A stretch of 43,229 bases of DNA from Candidatus Gastranaerophilales bacterium (GCA_944324425.1 CALUWE010000016.1:1-43229), one strand, 5' to 3'; positions 18,350 to 26,296 are shown, counted from the stretch's first letter. The notes: generated by a model not told the origin, from the letters alone. Numbers and translations are program-made.

Positions 18350-19555
18350 TTAATTTTGAATAAAATCCGTTAATTTTTTATATAAATCATCTGCCATAAA
18401 GTCTTCTTTTCCTTTCAATAAAAGAATTTCAAGGTAATTATTTATGGCATCGTTTATTTCTTTTTTATTTTTATAACCAAAATCATTTTTGATTGGGTTA
18501 TTTAATTGTTTTGCTGCAATGCACCTTGCATTTTCCATAAGTTCACTGCCGCAATTTTTAAAATAATCATCATTTAGGGCAATTTTATTTGCAGGTAAAA
18601 CATTTGTTTTTTTGGCTAATGCCATTTGGCTTTCATAATCTGAAATTAAATTTATGAATTCTTTTGCAAGTTCTTTATTTTTTGCTTTTTTTGGAATTAT
18701 AAAATTCATAATTGAAATGTCATATTCGCCATTGCTGCCTGTTAATTGCGGCAAAAGAATTGAATTATTGTATATTTCAGGCGCATTTTCTTTTATCATT
18801 GAAATAAAATTGCTGCCCGCAACAATAAAAGAGGCAGACCCTGACATATATTTTTCAATGTTTTCTCTGTGGGTGATAGTTAGGGTGTCTTTTAATAAAA
18901 GCCCGTTTTTGTTCATATCGTAAAATTTAAAATAAATGTTTTTCAAGTTTTCTTCGTTCAATGTTTTTGAATTAACCCCGTATTTATTTAAAATTTTAGA
19001 GAAACTATCCCCTTCATTTAAGCTTGCTCCAAAAATAGGCGGATTTTTGCAAGAAGATAATTTTAAAATGTCATCATAAGTTTTTAAATTAATTTTGCAA
19101 TTTTTAAATTTTTCTTTATTTAAAATGGTAACCGCACTTGTTGCATAAAATGGAAGCGCATAAATTTTATTATCATATTTTAATTTGTTAACTAAACCTT
19201 CATTAAAATTTTTAGCATCGTTTTCATTGAAAAATTCAAGAGTATTTTTTTGAGCTAATGAAAGTGAAAACTCGGGGTTTAAATTAATTAAATCGGGCGG
19301 GTTGCCCCCTAAAATTGAAGCTATTGTTCTTTTTTGGGCTTCTGCAATCGGAATATCCACCCAAACAACTTTTATATCAGGGTGAAGTTTTTTAAATTTT
19401 TCAATGTTTTTGTTAATAATATCGCCTGCGGGCGCTTTTAGTTGAATTGTCCAAAAAGAAAATGTTTTTTCTTCATTTTTCTTATTTTGAAAAACAAAAA
19501 ACAACCCCAAAATTAAAATTAAAAAGCCTATTATAAAAACAGATTTTTTTACCAT
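18350..19555 (-). CDS. Extracellular solute-binding protein, family 1 (sugar ABC type)
   Basis: This is a 401-residue exported or membrane-anchored binding protein. Residues ~5-22 form a hydrophobic signal/anchor with no lipobox cysteine after it. The mature part has the family 1 landmarks: FWTIQLKAP, NIEKFKKLHPDIKVVWVDIP, LGGNPPDLINLNPEFSLSLA and a late ISIMNFIIPKKAKNKELAKEFINLI segment. It would bind a sugar or oligosaccharide for an ABC importer. No permease or ATPase gene is adjacent, so it is an orphan here. The start is only 14 bases from the divergent rarA start. It has no Shine-Dalgarno and a TATAAT box 6 bases before the ATG, a leaderless-mRNA arrangement. Confidence 0.87.
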   Translation of the reverse strand: MVKKSVFIIGFLILILGLFFVFQNKKNEEKTFSFWTIQLKAPAGDIINKNIEKFKKLHPDIKVVWVDIPIAEAQKRTIASILGGNPPDLINLNPEFSLSLAQKNTLEFFNENDAKNFNEGLVNKLKYDNKIYALPFYATSAVTILNKEKFKNCKINLKTYDDILKLSSCKNPPIFGASLNEGDSFSKILNKYGVNSKTLNEENLKNIYFKFYDMNKNGLLLKDTLTITHRENIEKYMSGSASFIVAGSNFISMIKENAPEIYNNSILLPQLTGSNGEYDISIMNFIIPKKAKNKELAKEFINLISDYESQMALAKKTNVLPANKIALNDDYFKNCGSELMENARCIAAKQLNNPIKNDFGYKNKKEINDAINNYLEILLLKGKEDFMADDLYKKLTDFIQN

Positions 19556-19561
19556 GGTAAA

Positions 19562-19588
19562 ATTATACTATGAATTTATTTGATTCAA
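19562..19588 (-). promoter_or_regulatory. Candidate leaderless promoter for the solute-binding protein gene
   Basis: On the minus strand TTGAAT (19583-19588), a 15-base spacer and TATAAT (19562-19567) are followed after 6 bases by the ATG at 19555. Transcription would start at or next to the start codon. The -35 part lies inside rarA. The spacer is short, which lowers confidence. Confidence 0.45.
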
Positions 19589-20784
19589 TAGAAGAAAACA
19601 ACAAACAAATGCCGCTGGCAAACATTTTACGCCCTAAAAATTTAGATGAATATTTGGGGCAAACAAATGTTATATCTGAAAATTCACCAATTTATAACCT
19701 TTTAAAAGCAAACAGAATTTTTTCTTTTATTTTATGGGGCCCCCCGGGCTGCGGCAAAACAACACTTGCAAGGTTAATTGCAAATTATCATAATGCAAAT
19801 TTTATGGAATTATCTGCTGTAACATCGGGTGTTAAAGATGTTAAAGATGCTGTTTTATGTGCAAAAGAAAATTTAAGAAACGGTGTTAAAACAATTCTTT
19901 TTATAGATGAAATCCATAGATACTCTAAAACCCAGCAAGATGCACTTTTGCCTCACATTGAAAACGGCACACTGCACCTTATGGGCTCTACCACAGAAAA
20001 CCCTTCTTTTCAAGTGATACCTGCGTTATTGAGCAGGGTTCAAGTGATTATGCTAAATTCCATAGATAAAAATTCAATGGAAAAAATTATCTTAAAAGGG
20101 TTTAATTATCTATCTGAAAACTATAAAAAAGATTTAAAAATTGAAGATGATGTTATTCAAACAATTGTAAAATTATCAAACGGCGATGCAAGGTTTGCCT
20201 TAAACACGGTTGAAAATTCTTATTTTGCAGCCAAAAACATTTTAAATTCGGAATTAATTGAAAAACTTTTGCAGCAATCTTTAGTTAAATATGATGAACA
20301 AGAGCATTATGATTGTCTTTCTGCTTATCAAAAATCCCTAAGGGGGTCAGATCCTAACGCTGCAATTTATTATTTGGCAAAAATGCTCACAAAAGGCGAA
20401 GACCCCAGAATTATTGCTCGAAGGCTTGTTGTAACAGCTTCAGAGGATGTCGGAAACGGTGATTTTAGAGCACTTTTAATTGCAAATGCAGCCTTAAATG
20501 TTGTGAATAATATTGGAATGCCGGAGTGCAGAATTGCCTTATCTCAAGCAACGGAATATGTTGCAAGAGCAAAGAAAAGAAATTTAAACATTGTTGCAAT
20601 TGATAATGCCATGGCAGATATAAAACAAGGAAAAGATTATCCTCCCCCGATGCACTTAAGAGATACACACTATAAAGGCGCAAAAAATTACGGCTTTGGA
20701 GAAGGCTATGTTTATTCTCACGACAACCCTGATTTTATTCAACAATTTATGCCCGATGAGATGAAAGATGTTAAATACTTTTAA
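19570..20784 (+). CDS. rarA: Replication-associated recombination protein RarA (MgsA), AAA+ ATPase
   Basis: This 404-residue AAA+ protein related to clamp loaders acts at stalled replication forks. It begins in the family style with PLANILRPKNLDEYLGQ. Walker A is WGPPGCGKTT (56-65), Walker B is ILFIDEIHR (~107-115), and sensor 1 is in GSTTENPSFQV. The arginine-finger region is LLSRVQV. The C-terminal MgsA domain has DPRIIARRLVVTASEDVG and HLRDTHYKGAKNYGFGEGY. The length is slightly below the usual ~420-450. There is no Shine-Dalgarno before the ATG. The start is packed against the divergent solute-binding protein gene. Confidence 0.95.
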   Translation: MNLFDSIEENNKQMPLANILRPKNLDEYLGQTNVISENSPIYNLLKANRIFSFILWGPPGCGKTTLARLIANYHNANFMELSAVTSGVKDVKDAVLCAKENLRNGVKTILFIDEIHRYSKTQQDALLPHIENGTLHLMGSTTENPSFQVIPALLSRVQVIMLNSIDKNSMEKIILKGFNYLSENYKKDLKIEDDVIQTIVKLSNGDARFALNTVENSYFAAKNILNSELIEKLLQQSLVKYDEQEHYDCLSAYQKSLRGSDPNAAIYYLAKMLTKGEDPRIIARRLVVTASEDVGNGDFRALLIANAALNVVNNIGMPECRIALSQATEYVARAKKRNLNIVAIDNAMADIKQGKDYPPPMHLRDTHYKGAKNYGFGEGYVYSHDNPDFIQQFMPDEMKDVKYF

Positions 20785-20801
20785 TTTATTCTTGTTTGGT
20801 G

Positions 20802-20807
20802 TATAAT
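20802..20807 (+). promoter_or_regulatory. Possible -10 box upstream of the tagged gene pair
   Basis: A perfect TATAAT preceded by TG lies 18 bases after the rarA stop and 134 bases before the ATG at 20941. No good -35 is seen. If used, the leader would be about 125 bases. The rest of the 156-base gap is AT-rich with no other recognised signal. Confidence 0.25.
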
Positions 20808-20940
20808 TCATAGTCGTGTTGTAAGCGAAAAATAATGTTAAAATTTCTTAATATTGTATATATTATTTAGCAATTTTAGCGGTTTTTGAGTCTTTATCAT
20901 GGTGTGTGTATTAAATTAAATTAGAAAAAGGGAAGATAAA

Positions 20941-21771
20941 ATGTCCGATTTAGGCGCAATAAATGCATCAAATGTAAGTTTTCAAGGCTCTAAAGAGACT
21001 GACAAAACAAAACTTGAAGTAGCAAAAAAAGCTCCGAGAGTTAAAAGTGCGGATTTTGGCGAAGATAAACCAAAACTTATGGACAAATTAACCCAGCCCA
21101 TTAAAGACGAATTCCAAAAGGCATACGGCAAGGATGCCGAAGCAACGCCATCGTTGGTTGCAGACTTTGTTTCAGACAACATTGTTAAATTGGGCGTTCT
21201 TGTTGCAGGCGGTGCTTTACTTCTTGCAAAATCAAGAAAAGCTACAAACGGTTTAACAGAAGCTCTTAAAGAAAACATCGGCAAAATGAAAGCCGCCGCA
21301 ACCGAAGGTGAAAAGACAAGTATTTTCAAAAAAACCGTTGATTTGGTTAAAAATACATATGGCAAAGTAAAAACAAATAACTTGGAAGCTGCAAAAGCTG
21401 CAGCAGAAGACGCAGCAAAAACGGGTTCAAAAACATTAAGACAAACCGTCGAAGAAGCAATTTTAAGACCTACAAAATTTGAAGAAGGTACAAAATTTGC
21501 CGGCTTTATTGATAAACATTTCGGAAAACATGCTCCAAAAATTAAAGAAACTTTAGGAAAAATCGGTATCAGCAACGGTTCGGATTTAGCGGATACAGCA
21601 ATGGCAGGTGCTGCAACAGTTGCGCTTGGCAGCGGCGTTAACGACATTGCAGGCGACGTAACAGAAAAAGATAATAAAACTCTTGCACGTGAAGCAAAAG
21701 TTAAAAAATTTGAAGACATATTAACAACAGCAAGCAAAATTGCAGATACAGCAAGCATGTTGGCAGGTTAA
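20941..21771 (+). CDS. Unknown Lys/Ala-rich protein with N-terminal VSFQG tag (276 aa)
   Basis: I do not recognise this family. The N-terminus reads NASNVSFQGSK (9-18), the same type of tag as in the kinase-like and JAMM-like proteins. Residues 81-96 (IVKLGVLVAGGALLLA) are hydrophobic and glycine-rich and could cross or enter a membrane. A second Ala/Gly-rich stretch lies at ~216-236 (LADTAMAGAATVALGSG). The rest is Lys/Ala/Glu-rich and likely helical. There is no classical signal peptide. The start has AAAAAGGGAAG upstream. A 124-residue gene of similar composition follows 11 bases later, so they form an operon. The richness in Ala, Lys and Thr and the absence of known domains suggest a structural or membrane-associated role, but none can be assigned. 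Confidence 0.75.
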   Translation: MSDLGAINASNVSFQGSKETDKTKLEVAKKAPRVKSADFGEDKPKLMDKLTQPIKDEFQKAYGKDAEATPSLVADFVSDNIVKLGVLVAGGALLLAKSRKATNGLTEALKENIGKMKAAATEGEKTSIFKKTVDLVKNTYGKVKTNNLEAAKAAAEDAAKTGSKTLRQTVEEAILRPTKFEEGTKFAGFIDKHFGKHAPKIKETLGKIGISNGSDLADTAMAGAATVALGSGVNDIAGDVTEKDNKTLAREAKVKKFEDILTTASKIADTASMLAG

Positions 21772-21782
21772 GGTTAATTAAA

Positions 21783-22157
21783 ATGATTCAACCCATTACT
21801 CAAAATGCAAATATTACATCGGCAGGCAATCTTAAACCGGTTGAAGTGCCCCATTTTACGGGCTTTACAAAGGTAAAAGGCGAAGGCGGACAAGACAAGT
21901 TTGTTAAAACTGCCAAAGCAGCCAAAAAAACAGCGAAGAAAACCGGTGATTTTGCCGTAACCTTTAAAAAGAATGCTGCGGAAACTTTTGACGCAGCCAA
22001 AGACGGGGCAAGGGAAGGTGTAAAAGTTATTGCAGACGCTACCAAAAAAGGAGCTGAATTTACGGCATCACTTGCAAAGTCTCTATATGAAGACCTGTCA
22101 GGCGTTATTAGAGAAAAAGGAACAAAAACCATCACAAACTTGGATGGTTTGGTATAA
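21783..22157 (+). CDS. Unknown Lys/Ala-rich helical protein (124 aa)
   Basis: This is a small basic protein, second in the operon with the 276-residue gene. The N-terminal part has VEVPHFTGFTKVKG (20-33), possibly a variant of the SFxG-type tag. Residues ~40-100 are repetitive Lys/Ala/Thr-rich (KTAKAAKKTAKKTGDF, then TFDAAKDGAREGVKVIADATKKGAEF). This resembles histone H1-like, LEA-like or amphipathic apolipoprotein-like helices. No signal peptide or membrane span is seen. AAGGTT lies 8 bases before the ATG. It ends at a terminator shared with the convergent mannosidase gene. The composition alone does not settle DNA binding versus membrane binding. Confidence 0.72.
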   Translation: MIQPITQNANITSAGNLKPVEVPHFTGFTKVKGEGGQDKFVKTAKAAKKTAKKTGDFAVTFKKNAAETFDAAKDGAREGVKVIADATKKGAEFTASLAKSLYEDLSGVIREKGTKTITNLDGLV

Positions 22158-22178
22158 ATAAAATTAAAATAATTTGTA

Positions 22179-22208
22179 AAAAAGCTTCTTTAACAAAAGA
22201 AGCTTTTT
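22179..22208. terminator. Bidirectional terminator between the tagged pair and the GH38 gene
   Basis: An 8-bp GCTTCTTT/AAAGAAGC stem (22184-22191 with 22196-22203) is extended by flanking A and T runs in both directions. The GH38 stop codon lies within its T-run. Confidence 0.88.
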
Positions 22209-24450
22209 ATTTTATAAATAAGGGTTTTTTCTTGCCTTCCGCATTAGTCAAACCAAGAAAATGACCGCTTTCAAATTCTTTTATGTAAGTTTTATTTTTA
22301 ATTTTATAATCGCCTGAAATTGCCAATAACGGATCAAATAAAACATTTGAAAATTTTTCTGTTTCATTTTTTTCAACATTAAATGCAAAAGCAAGGCTAA
22401 TTTTATGTTCATAAAGCCCTTGTGCATCAATTAATTCAATAGGCGGCCCTGCGGGAATTTTTCTTGCGGGATTTTTGGGGTTTGAAATAATTCCAATGCT
22501 TCTTAAAAGGGTAATTTTAACCGAATTTTTATAAATTTCATATTCATATAAGCCTTTTGTAAAAATCGAAACATTATTCCCCTGAACAAATTTTTGCATT
22601 GGATATGAATTTGTTTTTAATTCTGACCTATCTTGAACGGGAAGATTTTCAAAAAGAAGATAGTTTGGATTATGAACCCGATAAATTCCCCCGACAGGGT
22701 CGCCTGCATATGTTTTTTCAACCGGCGCATTTGTATTAAACACTATTTGCAGTTTTCTGTTTTTCCTTTTATTTACAAATTCAAAATCAAGCTCAAAAAG
22801 TTTTGAATTGTTAGATAAGGAACAATTTAATTTAATGTTTTCTTCAAAAGTTAATTGCAAAGTTGATTTTATTTCCCCTTGCACCTTTATTTTTGAATTT
22901 TTTAATTTTAAAATATTCGGATACCCTTTTGGCGCATAATTATAGCTATCACCATTATCAACAGTTGAATGAAGCTGAATAAAATCAGGGTAAATTTCAC
23001 CTGTTTTTTTATCAATCGCATAAATTTTATTATCTAAAATAAAAAGCTTGAAAAATTCATTTTCAATAAAATCATTCCCGACAGCCTGTTTTTTAATTGG
23101 TTTCTTAATTTCAAAATTTTTAAAAGAAAATGGTTTAATCGGGTCAATTTCAACAATATATTCAAAAAATTTATGAAAGTCTTCTGTTATGGGGTTTTTG
23201 TTAATGTTGTAGAAAATATCATCCGATACAAAGTTAAATTCCTTTATTTTTTGAGCATTTTTTATTTTTTTATCTGAAATTAATTTAACAATGCCTCCAT
23301 ATTCAAAATTTGAAAAATTGAAAGCTCCGATTTTATTTTCATCTTCACTAATTAAATTTTTTTTCTTAAAATCTTGAACTAAATTTTTTATAACCGTATT
23401 AACGGTTTCACTTACTTTTAATTGGCGGCATTTTACCATTTTGTGAACTTCATCAATTGAACAACCGTAAATTGAATCGTGGGCGTGGTTTTTAATTAAT
23501 TCTAATGTCGCATAATCAAGTTCTCTATCATATTTGCACCCTGTAAAATAATTAAAAATATCCGCTTTATAAAAAAGCTCATATTCTAAGATTGCATTTT
23601 GGATTTTTTCATCACTTCTTGTTGAATAAACCCCGGGGAGAATATATGTATTTGAATTATCCAAAAATTCAACATTTTCGCCTAAATTCTTTTTAAATTC
23701 GGCTCTTTTAAAATATTCAAAAGGGTTTGACAGAATAATTTCATAATTTTTTAAATGTTTATTAATTTCTTTTATTTTATTGTCAGCATTTTCTAAAATG
23801 TTCATATGGTCTGCCCCTAAAGGCAAAATTAAAACGTTTCCCGATTTTTCGTTTATTTTATTAAGCTCTTTTTCTATAATTTCCGCTTTTTTTGCCGCAT
23901 TCAAATCGCTATGCAAAATATCTTGATAATAACCTCTTACAAGCCTTGTTACATTTATGTTGTTTACCTTAAAATCCGCCTCAACAAAAGGCGCACCGCG
24001 CCAAATTATTGCATTTTTAATATCAAAATAATTCAAAATTTTAAAAATTGATTTTGAATGCCCGAAAGTATCTGACAAATAGCCTATGAATTCATTTTCA
24101 TTGAATTCTTTTGATATTTTAAGCCCCAATTCAAGGTTTTTTACAATAGAGGCGCCTGATACCAGAAAACTGTCCGCAGAAACAAAAAAAGGACCTATAA
24201 ACAGTTTTTTTTCTTTAATTAATTTTTTAATTAAGTTTTTTTTATCAGGGTTAAATTTCAGATAATTTAAAAGTGCATAAATTTGCCCGTCAAAATAAAA
24301 GGAAGGGGCATTTTCTTTTTTTAATTCCAAAAGAACGTTGTCAAAAATCTTATTTAATCTTACATTAAATGAACTAACGGTTTTGTACCATTCTGCGTCC
24401 CAATGGCTGAACAGATATGCCAAAACGGGTTTTTTATTTCTTTTCAACAT
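22207..24450 (-). CDS. Glycoside hydrolase family 38 alpha-mannosidase (MngB-like)
   Basis: This is a 747-residue retaining alpha-mannosidase candidate. The N-terminal SHWDAEWY (15-22) supplies the zinc ligands His16 and Asp18. YLSDTFGHS (~124-131) holds the nucleophile Asp127 and another zinc-side residue. NHAHDSIYGCSIDEVHKM, around residue 330-350, is the GH38 middle-domain motif and resembles that of 2-O-mannosylglycerate hydrolase MngB. The C-terminal half is beta-rich, as in the family. No signal peptide is present, so it acts in the cytoplasm on imported oligosaccharides or mannosyl-glycerate. It is single-gene, with an AAAGGA Shine-Dalgarno, and has no PTS or ABC genes directly beside it. 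The length is below the ~870 residues of MngB. Confidence 0.9.
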   Translation of the reverse strand: MLKRNKKPVLAYLFSHWDAEWYKTVSSFNVRLNKIFDNVLLELKKENAPSFYFDGQIYALLNYLKFNPDKKNLIKKLIKEKKLFIGPFFVSADSFLVSGASIVKNLELGLKISKEFNENEFIGYLSDTFGHSKSIFKILNYFDIKNAIIWRGAPFVEADFKVNNINVTRLVRGYYQDILHSDLNAAKKAEIIEKELNKINEKSGNVLILPLGADHMNILENADNKIKEINKHLKNYEIILSNPFEYFKRAEFKKNLGENVEFLDNSNTYILPGVYSTRSDEKIQNAILEYELFYKADIFNYFTGCKYDRELDYATLELIKNHAHDSIYGCSIDEVHKMVKCRQLKVSETVNTVIKNLVQDFKKKNLISEDENKIGAFNFSNFEYGGIVKLISDKKIKNAQKIKEFNFVSDDIFYNINKNPITEDFHKFFEYIVEIDPIKPFSFKNFEIKKPIKKQAVGNDFIENEFFKLFILDNKIYAIDKKTGEIYPDFIQLHSTVDNGDSYNYAPKGYPNILKLKNSKIKVQGEIKSTLQLTFEENIKLNCSLSNNSKLFELDFEFVNKRKNRKLQIVFNTNAPVEKTYAGDPVGGIYRVHNPNYLLFENLPVQDRSELKTNSYPMQKFVQGNNVSIFTKGLYEYEIYKNSVKITLLRSIGIISNPKNPARKIPAGPPIELIDAQGLYEHKISLAFAFNVEKNETEKFSNVLFDPLLAISGDYKIKNKTYIKEFESGHFLGLTNAEGKKKPLFIK

Positions 24451-24590
24451 TTAATCCTTTAAATAATCTTTTTAGCTTATTTTATCATATTTAGCCCATT
24501 CAATCCATTTTTTGGGGGAACTTTTAAATTTAATATTAAAGTATACTTTATTTTGTTAAAGATAAATTTCCCCGTATAAGAAGAGATAAG

Positions 24591-24851
24591 ATGGTTATGA
24601 CTAAAAACACTTTGAAAAGTATCGAAAATGAGATTGAAAACTGCAAAAAACAGTTGAAAAATTTGGAGCCTTTGATTTATAAAAATGCAGGGGTTGCGGA
24701 AAACTACAACAGGCTTCTTGTAAAAAAAGCCATTCTTGTGGATGAGTACAAAAAAATACTTTTTAAAAAACCAAAATTGTCAAAATTAATAGGTTTATTC
24801 AAATTTAAAAAAGAAGAAAAACTTATTTGCGATTACTTTCCAAATGCTTAA
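24591..24851 (+). CDS. Small coiled-coil protein of unknown function (86 aa)
   Basis: This 86-residue basic protein has residues ~5-60 dominated by heptad-like Leu/Ile spacing with Lys and Glu (KSIENEIENCKKQLKNLEPL), consistent with one or two coiled-coil helices. The C-terminal part is KPKLSKLIGLFKFKKEEK. I recognise no family. AGAAGAG lies just upstream of the first ATG, and a second ATG is at 24597. A strong terminator follows, supporting a real gene. It is isolated between the mannosidase (divergent) and rubrerythrin (convergent). Confidence 0.65.
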   Translation: MVMTKNTLKSIENEIENCKKQLKNLEPLIYKNAGVAENYNRLLVKKAILVDEYKKILFKKPKLSKLIGLFKFKKEEKLICDYFPNA

Positions 24852-24870
24852 ATTATCAAATTACAAATTT

Positions 24871-24899
24871 AAAAGCCCTTGAAATTTCAAGGGCTTTTT
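24871..24899. terminator. Bidirectional terminator between the 86-aa gene and rubrerythrin
   Basis: A perfect 14-bp inverted repeat (24871-24884 with 24885-24898) is built on AAAAGCCCTTGAAA, with T-runs on both strands. Confidence 0.9.
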
Positions 24900-24919
24900 G
24901 GTCTTTATTTTGAAAAAAA

Positions 24920-25459
24920 TTAATAATTTTGTTCTTTAACAAAAAAGTAAGCACCCGGGTGTTTGCAGACAGGGCACAAACCAACTGCTTTTTTGCCCTT
25001 ATGGGTGTATCCGCAATTTGCGCATTCCCAAACTACTTCCTCATCTTTTTCAAAAACTTTATTTTGTTCAACATTTTCTAAAAGTTTTCTGTATCTTTCT
25101 TCATGATTTTTTTCAATTTCCCCTACTTTTTCAAACAATCTTGCAATTTCGTCAAAGCCTTCTTCTTTTGCTTCTTTTGCAAATTTTGCATACATGTCGG
25201 TCCATTCATAGTTTTCACCGTTTGCGGCATCCAAAAGGTTTTCTTTTGTATCTTTAATTTCGCCCCCTGCAAGCAATTTAAACCAAATTTTAGCGTGTTC
25301 TTTTTCATTGTTTGCAGTGTCTTCAAAGAATTTTGCAATTTGAACAAAACCATCCTTTTTTGCTTTTGAAGCGTAATAGGTATATTTATTTCTTGCTTGT
25401 GATTCACCTGAGAAAGCTTCCATTAGATTTTTTTCTGTTTTTGAGCCTTTTAATTCCAT
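24920..25459 (-). CDS. rbr: Rubrerythrin
   Basis: This 179-residue non-heme di-iron peroxidase reduces hydrogen peroxide in anaerobes. The ferritin-like domain has E19 in [11 protein letters not shown]52-x2-H55 (NEKEHAK), and a second E-x2-H at E116-H119 ([10 protein letters not shown]). The C-terminal rubredoxin-like domain has C146-x2-C149 and C162-x2-C165, which bind one iron. The length is slightly shorter than the classic ~190. It starts 22 bases after the PerR-like gene and has an AAGGAG Shine-Dalgarno, so the two form an operon under the Fur-type operator at 25932-25956. It ends at a strong terminator. Confidence 0.96.
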   Translation of the reverse strand: MELKGSKTEKNLMEAFSGESQARNKYTYYASKAKKDGFVQIAKFFEDTANNEKEHAKIWFKLLAGGEIKDTKENLLDAANGENYEWTDMYAKFAKEAKEEGFDEIARLFEKVGEIEKNHEERYRKLLENVEQNKVFEKDEEVVWECANCGYTHKGKKAVGLCPVCKHPGAYFFVKEQNY

Positions 25460-25481
25460 AACTTTTCTCCTTATTTATGTA

Positions 25482-25925
25482 TTAACTTTTACCTGAACAC
25501 TTAGGGCAAATGCCTCTTACCTGAATATTTACGTCAATAACATCGCCCAAACCCTTTTTTTGAACCTCTTTTTTGACATCATCTGCCGTAATTAAAAATA
25601 TGTCATAAATTTCATTGCATTTTGTACACAAAAAATGCGAGTGAGGGGTATAATCCGCATCAAATCTTGCTTTTGGAAGAAGACTGTCCACCCTGAACAC
25701 CATATTCAAATTTTCTAACGAAGTCAGTGTTCTGTACACGGTATCCAAAGCAACATTCGGCACCTTCTTTTTAATTGAATTATAAAGAGTTTCCGCATCA
25801 GGATGTGCCTTTGACTCAAACACTGCCTTGTATATTTCAAGCCTTTGTTTTGTAACCCTAAGGTTAGCCTTTTTGCAGCGCATCTTTAATTCTTCCAGTT
25901 TTTTATTTAATTCAATATTTTGCAT
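25482..25925 (-). CDS. perR: Fur-family peroxide-type repressor (PerR-like)
   Basis: This is a 147-residue metal-dependent repressor. The winged helix is residues ~20-80 (NLRVTKQRLEIYKAV, then LDTVYRTLTSLENLNMV). Metal-binding residues include H41, D89, H95 and H97 (the PHSHF segment) and D108, which corresponds to the aspartate in PerR where Fur usually has Glu. The structural zinc site is C100-x2-C103 with C140-x2-C143. The start at 25925 is chosen over 25967 because the longer version would place the operator inside the coding region and adds an unlikely Ile-rich leader. AAGGAAG is close upstream. Its partner gene is rubrerythrin, the classic peroxide-stress target. PerR is favoured over Fur or Zur on these grounds. 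Confidence 0.87.
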   Translation of the reverse strand: MQNIELNKKLEELKMRCKKANLRVTKQRLEIYKAVFESKAHPDAETLYNSIKKKVPNVALDTVYRTLTSLENLNMVFRVDSLLPKARFDADYTPHSHFLCTKCNEIYDIFLITADDVKKEVQKKGLGDVIDVNIQVRGICPKCSGKS

Positions 25926-25931
25926 AACTTC

Positions 25932-25956
25932 CTTATTAAGAATAATTCTTATTAAG
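25932..25956. promoter_or_regulatory. Fur/PerR-type operator at the perR-rbr start
   Basis: CTTATTAAG occurs twice (25932-25940 and 25948-25956), separated by AATAATT. Within this lies TAAGAAT-A-ATTCTTA (25937-25951), a perfect 7-1-7 inverted repeat, the form of PerR and Fur boxes. It ends 7 bases before the chosen perR start, so binding would block the perR-rbr transcript (autoregulation). Confidence 0.68.
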
Positions 25957-25988
25957 ATTATACGCAAAAATATTCATCGCTGCAACCC

Positions 25989-26010
25989 CATTATAAAAAA
26001 TTTTATAATG
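25989..26010. other. AT-rich perfect inverted repeat at the end of the TSCPD gene
   Basis: CATTATAAAA-AA-TTTTATAATG, a 10-bp stem, overlaps the TSCPD stop codon. On the plus strand it is followed by TTTTTT, but no plus-strand gene ends here. On the minus strand there is no T-run. It may be a weak 3' hairpin of the pilus operon transcript or a second AT-rich binding site upstream of perR. Confidence 0.35.
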
Positions 26011-26284
26011 TTTTTTGTTTTTCTTTCCTGTTATATTCCTGAAGATACTCTAAAAGGCAGTTTGCAAGCTGATCAGGACAGCTTGTAAGTTTATTACCGC
26101 ACCTTATCCCTTTTAATTTTTGAATAACAACATTGACATCCATGCCTAAACACAAAGTTGAAATACCTTGAAGGTTACCGTTGCAGCCGCCTGTAAAATG
26201 AAGATCTTTAATTATATTATCTTCGATTTTCACTTCTATGAGGCTTGAGCACACACCCTTTGTTTCATACCTTACTGTATCCAC
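26003..26284 (-). CDS. TSCPD-domain small protein
   Basis: This is a 93-residue protein of the TSCPD family, named for the motif TSCPDQLA seen here at about residue 67. A Cys-rich pattern precedes it (GVCSSLIEV, TGGCNGNLQGIS, GIRCGNKL). Related domains occur alone or at the C-terminus of ribonucleotide reductases. The function is not established, and the conserved cysteines suggest metal or iron-sulfur binding. The start is GTG at 26284 with AAGGAG 8 bases upstream. It lies 12 bases after pilC and is probably the last gene of the pilus transcript, just ahead of the peroxide-defence operon. Confidence 0.85.
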   Translation of the reverse strand: MDTVRYETKGVCSSLIEVKIEDNIIKDLHFTGGCNGNLQGISTLCLGMDVNVVIQKLKGIRCGNKLTSCPDQLANCLLEYLQEYNRKEKQKTL

Positions 26285-26296
26285 CTGTTTTTCTCC

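Noticed and set aside
20982-21758. Long minus-strand open frame (258 codons) opposite the 276-residue tagged gene
   Set aside because: It is an antisense shadow of an Ala/Lys-rich gene whose codons leave few stops. The plus-strand frame has a Shine-Dalgarno, the tag and a downstream terminator; the antisense frame has none of these.
21800-22135. Minus-strand open frame (111 codons) opposite the 124-residue gene
   Set aside because: This is the same shadow effect. No ribosome-binding site is present, and it lies wholly inside the better supported plus-strand gene.
25926-25967. Longer N-terminus for the PerR-like protein starting at 25967
   Set aside because: It would place the palindromic operator within the coding sequence and add an Ile/Arg-rich stretch unlike Fur-family N-termini.
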